Assembly: GCA_034437615.1 (NCBI GenBank)
Contig: DAOTTW010000390.1
Span: forward strand, 1-19,349
DNA: 19,349 nt
Direction: 5' to 3'
From: DAOTTW01 sp034437615
GTDB taxonomy: Bacteria > Chloroflexota > Anaerolineae > Aggregatilineales > Phototrophicaceae
A program made the position numbers and the translations under genes. The notes beneath the pieces were generated by a model. It saw only the letters and a program-made list of their open reading frames with translations. It was not told where the DNA came from and searched no databases. Below, piece by piece: positions 14,575 through 19,349 of this stretch; the stretch's first letter is position 1, and every line of letters starts with the position of its first letter.

Positions 14575-15842
14575 CGCAACGACGCATCTTGTGGCTGATT
14601 TTAGTGCTTGCGCTGCTGCTGCGCCTGGCCTATGCCCTCAGCCAACCCGGATACGGCGCTATTCGTAACGCGGGTGGGGATAGCGCGTGGTATCTGGCGA
14701 ACGGCGTCGGCTTCTTCAGTGGGCAGGTGGCCGGGACGGTGCGCGGCATCAACTACGATATATCCGTTTTGCCGACTGCGCCGCTGTATGTGCTGTTTGT
14801 GGGCTTCATGCAGGGGCTTTTCCCGCTAGAGGCCGCCATCATCGCGATTCGCGCCCTGCAATGCCTGCTCGCTACGCTGATCTGTTGGCTGGCGTATCGC
14901 ATGGGCACGCGCCTGGCGGATGATGGGCGTGTTGGCTTGCTGGCGGCGGCTGCGCTGGCGTTGCATCCCGCCTTCATCATCGACCCCGCAAACATCCTGG
15001 CCGAAACGCTGTATATCTTCTGGGTGTGTCTTGGTTTGTGGCTCTACGTTGAGTTTGCCATACACAGGCCGCGCCTGTGGGTCATGCTGCTGGTGGGGGC
15101 TGTGCTTGGGCTGGGCACGCTGACGCGGGCGGTGCTGCTGTTGTTCCCGCTGGGCTTGCTGCTACACTGGCTGCTTGTCTATCGGCGGCGCAAACTCGGC
15201 TTGATTTTGGCGCTGCTGCTCGGTTACGTGCTGGTCGTCTCGTCGTGGACGCTCTACAACGTGGCCGCGCATGAGCGCTTTGTGCTGGCTAGCGACCAAC
15301 TGACGGCGGCTTTCTGGCGCGGCGCGGTCACCACAGACGGCTCACCGGAGGAAAACGACGCCCAACTCGCCGGTTCGTCCTATGAAGAACAGGCCCTACA
15401 AGCTGTCACAAGCGATCTGGTCGGCTTTGTGCGTCTGCGCATCACTGAGCTAACAGGCGCGGTCTTGCAGCCTTATAACAGTGTGCCGCTAGGCGATGAG
15501 AGTTTGCGTGCGCTGGCCTTGCATTGGCTACAGGATGATTTTTCGCTGGCTGGCTTTGGGCGGCTGATTAACGCCGAGGGTTTCTGGCCCAAGCTGATTT
15601 TGTATGTATTTCATTATGTTGGTTTGCTGTGTGGCCTTGCTGGGATGCTGCTAGCGCGTCGGCAGTGGCGCGTCGGGCTGGTATATAGCGGCTTCATCGC
15701 TTACACGCTGCTGCTGCACCTGGTCTTGCTGGCCCTGCCCCGCTACATCTTCCCCACGCAGGTTTTCCTGTGGCTTTTCGCCGCGTATGCCCTGGCCCAC
15801 ATCCGAGATAAGCTCGCTCTTATGCCACAAATAAGTGAATAA
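14571..15842 (+). CDS. GT-C (family 39 type) membrane glycosyltransferase
   Basis: A 423-residue polytopic protein with about ten hydrophobic segments (first at 5-23). After the first helix comes the outside loop with GGDSAWY (D37 as the likely catalytic or metal-binding acidic residue of GT-C enzymes), a second acidic loop DPANILAETLYIF (E145), and the LGTLTRAVLLLFP and SSWTLYN segments usual in ArnT/PMT-like (GT39) proteins. It would move a sugar from a polyprenyl-phosphate donor to a lipid, glycan or protein on the outer face of the membrane; the acceptor is not shown. It starts at GTG 14571, whose TG is part of the TGA stop of the kinase gene (GTGA overlap), so its translation is coupled to the kinase. 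No large extracytosolic C-terminal domain is present, shorter than eukaryotic PMTs. Confidence 0.8.
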   Translation: MTQRRILWLILVLALLLRLAYALSQPGYGAIRNAGGDSAWYLANGVGFFSGQVAGTVRGINYDISVLPTAPLYVLFVGFMQGLFPLEAAIIAIRALQCLLATLICWLAYRMGTRLADDGRVGLLAAAALALHPAFIIDPANILAETLYIFWVCLGLWLYVEFAIHRPRLWVMLLVGAVLGLGTLTRAVLLLFPLGLLLHWLLVYRRRKLGLILALLLGYVLVVSSWTLYNVAAHERFVLASDQLTAAFWRGAVTTDGSPEENDAQLAGSSYEEQALQAVTSDLVGFVRLRITELTGAVLQPYNSVPLGDESLRALALHWLQDDFSLAGFGRLINAEGFWPKLILYVFHYVGLLCGLAGMLLARRQWRVGLVYSGFIAYTLLLHLVLLALPRYIFPTQVFLWLFAAYALAHIRDKLALMPQISE

Positions 15843-15902
15843 CGCTAAACGATTGCTTGGATAACCAGTACACTACAGTCGATCAACCGAACGGAAAACA
15901 GC

Positions 15903-15907
15903 AAGGG
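15903..15907 (+). promoter_or_regulatory. Ribosome binding site of the persulfide dioxygenase gene
   Basis: AAGGG, 6 nt before ATG 15914. It supports this start over the in-frame TTG at 15857. Confidence 0.65.
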
Positions 15908-15913
15908 CATAAC

Positions 15914-17317
15914 ATGTTACTGAAATACTTCTACGATAAAAAACTGGCACAAGCGTCTTATCTCGTGGGCTGTAGCGCGACAGGTGAAGCGCTGGTTGTG
16001 GACCCGGCCCGCGATATTCAGCAATACCTGGACGCAGCAGAGGCCGAAGGGCTGAACATCACGCACGTCACCGAAACGCACATCCACGCGGATTACGTCA
16101 GCGGGGGCCGTGAACTGGCCGAGGCCACTGGCGCGAAGCTCTACCTGAGCGACATGGGCGACGAAAACTGGAAATATGGCTATCGCACCGCAAACACGAT
16201 TCTCGTCACGGATGGCGACGCATGGCGCGTCGGCAACGTGAAGGTCGAAGTGCTGCACACACCCGGCCACACACCGGAAAGCGTCAGCTTCATGGTTACC
16301 GACACCGCCGCCACAGATAAGCCGCTGGGCGTCTTTACAGGCGACTTCCTGTTCGTGGGTGATGTTGGCCGCCCCGACCTGCTGGAAGAAGCCGCAGGCA
16401 TGGTAGGCACATCAGAACCGGGCGCACGTCAGCAGTTCAAAAGCGTCGAGAAATTCAAGCAACTGCCGGATCACCTGCAAATCTGGCCCGCGCATGGTGC
16501 GGGTAGCGCCTGCGGTAAGGCATTGGGCGCGATTCCGTCCACGACGCTGGGCTATGAAAAGCTGGTCAACCCGGCCTTCCAGTTCAATCACGATCAGGAA
16601 GATGAATTCGTCGCGTGGTTGCTGGAGGGCCAACCAGAAGCGCCCTATTACTTCGCCCGCATGAAGCACGTCAACAAGGTCGGGCCGGAACTGCTGAAGG
16701 ATGTGCCGCAGCCCAAGCACATGAGCCGTGCAGAACTGGATCAGGCGCTTGCCGAGGGTGCGCTGGTGGTCGATCTGCGTGACCGCGCCGACTACGCGCA
16801 GGCTTACATCCCCGGCACAATCAACATCCCGGAAAATAGCGGCGGCTGCGTGAATTACCTGGGCTGGTTCGTGGATTACAACGAGCCGCTGTACATCATC
16901 GCAGAGGCCGACAAAGTTGAACCCATCCTCAATAACTTCAAGGCCATCGGTGCCGATAACGTCGCGGGTTATGCCACACCGGAAATCGTGATCGGTGAGA
17001 CGGAGCAACTGCCGCTGATGAGCGCTGTGGATGTCGCGCAGCAGCTACAGCAAAACGGCGCGTTCGTCGTGGATGTGCGCGGTGCCAGCGAATACGAATC
17101 GCAGCACATCGCAGGCGCAAAGCACATCCCGCTAGGTTATCTGCTGAAGCACCTGAACGAACTGCCGAAGGATGTAACCATCGTTACGCAGTGCGCCACC
17201 GGCTACCGCTCACAGATTGCGGCCAGCCTGTTACGTAAGAACGGCTTTGCAAATGTGGCCACACTGAACGACCCACAGACTGTATGGTCGCAGACCGTGC
17301 CCGTCGAAGAAGCGTAA
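15914..17317 (+). CDS. Persulfide dioxygenase-rhodanese fusion (CstB-like)
   Basis: A 467-residue cytosolic protein. Residues 1-about 250 are a metallo-beta-lactamase fold of the persulfide dioxygenase type: H56-I-H58-A-D60-Y, H119 in HTPGHT and D144 in FTGDFLFVGDVGRPDL fit the single-iron site known from ETHE1 (His, His, Asp). The GAGSACGKALG segment is typical of the CstB branch. Residues about 269-361 are a rhodanese domain without an active-site cysteine (the loop region reads YIIAEADK). Residues about 368-467 are a second rhodanese domain with C427 in QCATGYRS. Such enzymes oxidise glutathione or other low-molecular-weight persulfides to sulfite and can combine it with persulfide to give thiosulfate. 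The start follows an AAGGG site. It is separated by 32 nt from the SulP gene, forming a sulfur unit. Confidence 0.88.
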   Translation: MLLKYFYDKKLAQASYLVGCSATGEALVVDPARDIQQYLDAAEAEGLNITHVTETHIHADYVSGGRELAEATGAKLYLSDMGDENWKYGYRTANTILVTDGDAWRVGNVKVEVLHTPGHTPESVSFMVTDTAATDKPLGVFTGDFLFVGDVGRPDLLEEAAGMVGTSEPGARQQFKSVEKFKQLPDHLQIWPAHGAGSACGKALGAIPSTTLGYEKLVNPAFQFNHDQEDEFVAWLLEGQPEAPYYFARMKHVNKVGPELLKDVPQPKHMSRAELDQALAEGALVVDLRDRADYAQAYIPGTINIPENSGGCVNYLGWFVDYNEPLYIIAEADKVEPILNNFKAIGADNVAGYATPEIVIGETEQLPLMSAVDVAQQLQQNGAFVVDVRGASEYESQHIAGAKHIPLGYLLKHLNELPKDVTIVTQCATGYRSQIAASLLRKNGFANVATLNDPQTVWSQTVPVEEA

Positions 17318-17336
17318 GTTTAGCGAAAAGCGAGAG

Positions 17337-17341
17337 AGGAG
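17337..17341 (+). promoter_or_regulatory. Ribosome binding site of the SulP gene
   Basis: AGGAG within a purine-rich GAGAGAGGAG tract, 8 nt before ATG 17350. It sets that start rather than one inside the upstream gene. Confidence 0.75.
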
Positions 17342-17349
17342 TATGTATC

Positions 17350-19113
17350 ATGGCGACATCATCCGCACAGCTTGACGCCCACAAAGCGCAGTCGTTCAAC
17401 CTGAGCCGTTACTTGCCGTTCACGGATTGGCTGCTGCACTATGACCGTAAAAACCTGACTGGGGATGTCATTGCCGGGGTGATCGTCGCGGTGATGCTGG
17501 TCCCACAGGGCATGGCCTATGCATTGCTAGCAGGTCTGCCGCCGCAGGTGGGCCTGTACGCCAGCATCGTGCCCCTGATAATTTATGGGCTGCTGGGTAC
17601 CAGCCGCGTGCTGGCGGTTGGCCCGGTAGCGATGGTTTCGCTGCTGGTGGCCTCTGGCATCAGCAGCCTGAACCCGGCCAGCGTAGAACAGTACATGCTC
17701 TACGCGCTGACGTTAGCGCTGTTGGTCGGCACTATTCAGCTTGGCATGGGCTTGCTGCGCGTGGGCTTCCTGGTGAATTTCCTCAGCCATCCCGTGTTGA
17801 CGGGCTTCACCAGCGCAGCAGCCATCGTAATCGGCTTCAGCCAGCTTAAGCACGTGCTCGGCTTTGACGTGCCGCGTGCCGAGTTCGTTGAGCAGGTAAT
17901 GCATACCGTCGGGCATCTCGGCAGCACCAACAACACCACGCTGCTGGTGGCCCTGGGCGCTATCGCTGTGCTGCTGTTCTTCAAGTATCCGCTCAAACAC
18001 ATCTTGCACCGCCTGAATATCTCGGACGCGCTGGCCGTGCCCCTGACTAAAACGGGGCCGCTAGCTGTCGTCATCCTGGGTACGCTGACGGTGGCGGCGC
18101 TCAGCCTGAACGCGAGCGCTGGTGTGGCCATCGTCGGTGAGGTGCCTGCGGGCCTGCCGCCGCTCACGTTGCCGTTGCTGGACCTTGACGTGCTCTCGAA
18201 TCTGCTGCCGATTGCGCTGACGATCAGCTTGGTGGGCTTTATGGAGAGCATCGGCGTTGCGAAATCGCTGGCCAGCAAGCGCCGCCAGAAGGTCGATGCG
18301 AATCAAGAATTGGTGGCGCTTGGCACAGCGAACCTCGGCGCAGCCTTCACAGGCGCTTACCCGGTGACAGGCGGCATCAGTCGCTCGGTTGTGAATTACA
18401 CAGCAGGCGCGAATACGGGGCTGGCGTCGCTGATTACCGCAGGCTTGATTGCCATCACCGTGCTGACCCTGACGCCCCTGTTTTACTTCCTGCCGAAAGC
18501 GGTGCTGGCGTCGATTATTCTGGTGGCCATCGTCGCCATGCTGGATTGGAAGACCTTCCTGCATACGTGGCGCTATGACAAGCTGGACGCCGTTTCGCTG
18601 GCAGTGACCTTCGGCGCGGTACTGCTGGTCAACATCGAAGCGGGTATCTTGATCGGTGCTGCAACCTCAATGGGCCTATACCTGTGGCGCACCAGCAAGC
18701 CGCATGTGGCCGAAGTCGGGCGCATCCCCGATACAGAGCACTTCCGCAACATCGAACGCCACAGCGTCGAAACCTACCCGAACCTGTTGCTGGTGCGCGT
18801 TGACGAAAGCCTGTACTTCCCGAATGCGCAATTTCTGGAAGAAACCATCCTGGAAAAAGTCGCGGATAACCCGCAAATTGACCATCTGGTGTTGATTTGT
18901 AGCGCAGTTAACTATGTGGATTCCAGCGCGTTAGCCGTGCTTGAGCAGTTGCAGCATGAACTGCGGGATGCAGGCGTTACGTTGTGTCTGGCGGAGGTCA
19001 AGGGGCCGGTGATGGATAAGCTGACCCAAATCGGCTTTGCGCAGGAAATCGGCCTAGAATGCTTCTATCTATCGACACACCAGGCTGTGCAAGCGCTGAC
19101 ACACAGCGCCTAG
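17350..19113 (+). CDS. SulP family anion permease with STAS domain
   Basis: A 587-residue membrane transporter. Residues about 36-105 carry the SulP start (LTGDVIAGVIVAVMLVPQGMAYALLAGLPPQVGLYAS, then AVGPVAMVSLL), with further helices to about residue 450; FTGAYPVTGGISRSVVNYTAGA is the conserved central motif. Residues about 473-578 form a cytosolic STAS domain, including a VDSSALAVL loop where phosphorylatable serines sit in related proteins. SulP proteins move sulfate, bicarbonate or other oxyanions coupled to ions; the cargo cannot be read from sequence. Its placement 32 nt after a persulfide dioxygenase suggests a sulfur oxyanion, imported or exported. The protein appears complete, with no frame break, and a terminator-like hairpin follows 14 nt after the stop. 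Confidence 0.9.
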   Translation: MATSSAQLDAHKAQSFNLSRYLPFTDWLLHYDRKNLTGDVIAGVIVAVMLVPQGMAYALLAGLPPQVGLYASIVPLIIYGLLGTSRVLAVGPVAMVSLLVASGISSLNPASVEQYMLYALTLALLVGTIQLGMGLLRVGFLVNFLSHPVLTGFTSAAAIVIGFSQLKHVLGFDVPRAEFVEQVMHTVGHLGSTNNTTLLVALGAIAVLLFFKYPLKHILHRLNISDALAVPLTKTGPLAVVILGTLTVAALSLNASAGVAIVGEVPAGLPPLTLPLLDLDVLSNLLPIALTISLVGFMESIGVAKSLASKRRQKVDANQELVALGTANLGAAFTGAYPVTGGISRSVVNYTAGANTGLASLITAGLIAITVLTLTPLFYFLPKAVLASIILVAIVAMLDWKTFLHTWRYDKLDAVSLAVTFGAVLLVNIEAGILIGAATSMGLYLWRTSKPHVAEVGRIPDTEHFRNIERHSVETYPNLLLVRVDESLYFPNAQFLEETILEKVADNPQIDHLVLICSAVNYVDSSALAVLEQLQHELRDAGVTLCLAEVKGPVMDKLTQIGFAQEIGLECFYLSTHQAVQALTHSA

Positions 19114-19126
19114 AGCACTGCCGCCG

Positions 19127-19149
19127 CCCCTTTACAGGGGTAGGTTTTT
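19127..19149 (+). terminator. Terminator candidate after the SulP gene
   Basis: CCCCT-TTAC-AGGGG (19127-19140) followed by TAGGTTTTT. An outer pair CCGCCG (19121-19126) with CGGCGG (19150-19155) can enclose it. It is placed correctly for ending the persulfide dioxygenase-SulP transcript, though the stem is short. Confidence 0.55.
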
Positions 19150-19151
19150 CG

Positions 19152-19235
19152 GCGGACGTGCCATTGCACGTCCCTACACAACCGCTGTAAACCGTAGGGA
19201 CACCCAATGGGGTGTCCGGGGCGGTGCAAACCGCC
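19152..19235. repeat. Modular palindromic repeat (copy C)
   Basis: Left arm GGACGTGC/GCACGTCC (19154-19173), core GTCCCTAC, 16 nt, GTAGGGAC (19170-19201), right arm GGACACCC/GGGTGTCC (19198-19217), third hairpin GGCGGT/ACCGCC (19220-19235). It differs from copy A2 at one base in 73 (G at 3360, A at 19189), after which the third hairpin diverges in sequence while still pairing. Confidence 0.85.
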
Positions 19236-19269
19236 GTAACTCAGGTACGTGTCCCATTCTCGGTCGCCA

Positions 19270-19349
19270 GACGTTAAAACGTCCGGCTCCGGTAAGGACA
19301 AGCCTGCTCAAGCAGGCTGTATGCACCGTGCAATAGCCCCCTTCAGGGG
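19270..19349. repeat. String of short hairpins at the window end
   Basis: GACGTT-AA-AACGTC (19270-19283), AGCCTGCT-CA-AGCAGGCT (19301-19318) and CCCC-CTTCA-GGGG (19337-19349, cut by the window end) follow copy C. No gene was seen in 19114-19349; the tract looks like further palindromic modules of the same kind. Confidence 0.55.

Noticed and set aside
15857..15913. TTG start for the persulfide dioxygenase
   Set aside because: The family begins with a short strand equivalent to MLLKYFYD, and ATG 15914 has an AAGGG site at the right distance.
16412..17008. Minus-strand open frame (198 residues) inside the persulfide dioxygenase gene
   Set aside because: It is antisense to conserved catalytic and rhodanese domains, with no ribosome site or domain.

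Overview
The window (GC-rich, all genes typical of bacteria) looks like a chromosomal stretch of a member of the Chloroflexota, probably class Anaerolineae or a relative. This is an inference from gene content and style: multi-GAF soluble hybrid histidine kinases, secreted PA14/SH3b proteins, a DUF4342 membrane protein, short palindromic GTCCCTAC/GTAGGGAC repeats between genes, and GTG starts. No rRNA, tRNA, CRISPR array, transposase or phage gene was seen.

Layout. 1-192: palindrome-rich intergenic DNA. 193-1499 (minus): a site-2-protease-like M50 metalloprotease followed 2 nt later by an HD-domain protein. 1611-2687 (minus): a secreted PA14 + double SH3b protein. 2688-2877: a divergent promoter region with a near-perfect -10 on each side and a small dyad. 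2878-3219 (plus): a DUF4342 protein. 3253-3406: a doubled palindromic repeat. 3512-4699 (plus): an unrecognised secreted/membrane-anchored protein whose 3' end overlaps a uracil-DNA-glycosylase-like gene (4685-5332, minus) by 15 nt. 5341-5751 (minus): a short membrane-anchored protein that looks like the N-terminal piece of a substrate-binding protein. 5782-6050: more palindromic repeats. 6051-8360 (minus): a lipoprotein class B penicillin-binding protein of the MecA_N (NTF2-like) type. 8470-8931 (minus): a four-helix LiaF/DUF5668-like membrane protein.

A divergent region (8932-9183) leads to a plus-strand block: a giant (about 1,800 residue) PAS/multi-GAF hybrid histidine kinase with two receiver domains, a GT-C (family 39 type) glycosyltransferase coupled to it through a GTGA overlap, then a persulfide dioxygenase-double rhodanese fusion (CstB-like) and a SulP/STAS anion transporter 32 nt behind it. 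The window ends in a terminator-like hairpin and a third copy of the palindromic repeat.

Functional reading. The left half is mostly envelope biology (M50 protease, PBP, PA14/SH3b secreted protein, membrane proteins). The right half holds a cytosolic signalling hub linked to lipid-linked glycosyl transfer, and a compact two-gene sulfur unit that would oxidise persulfide to sulfite, move sulfur via rhodanese, and transport an oxyanion. The most notable non-genic signal is the repeat family: a constant core flanked by hairpin arms whose sequences differ between copies while pairing is kept, with two copies 15.8 kb apart matching at 72 of 73 positions.
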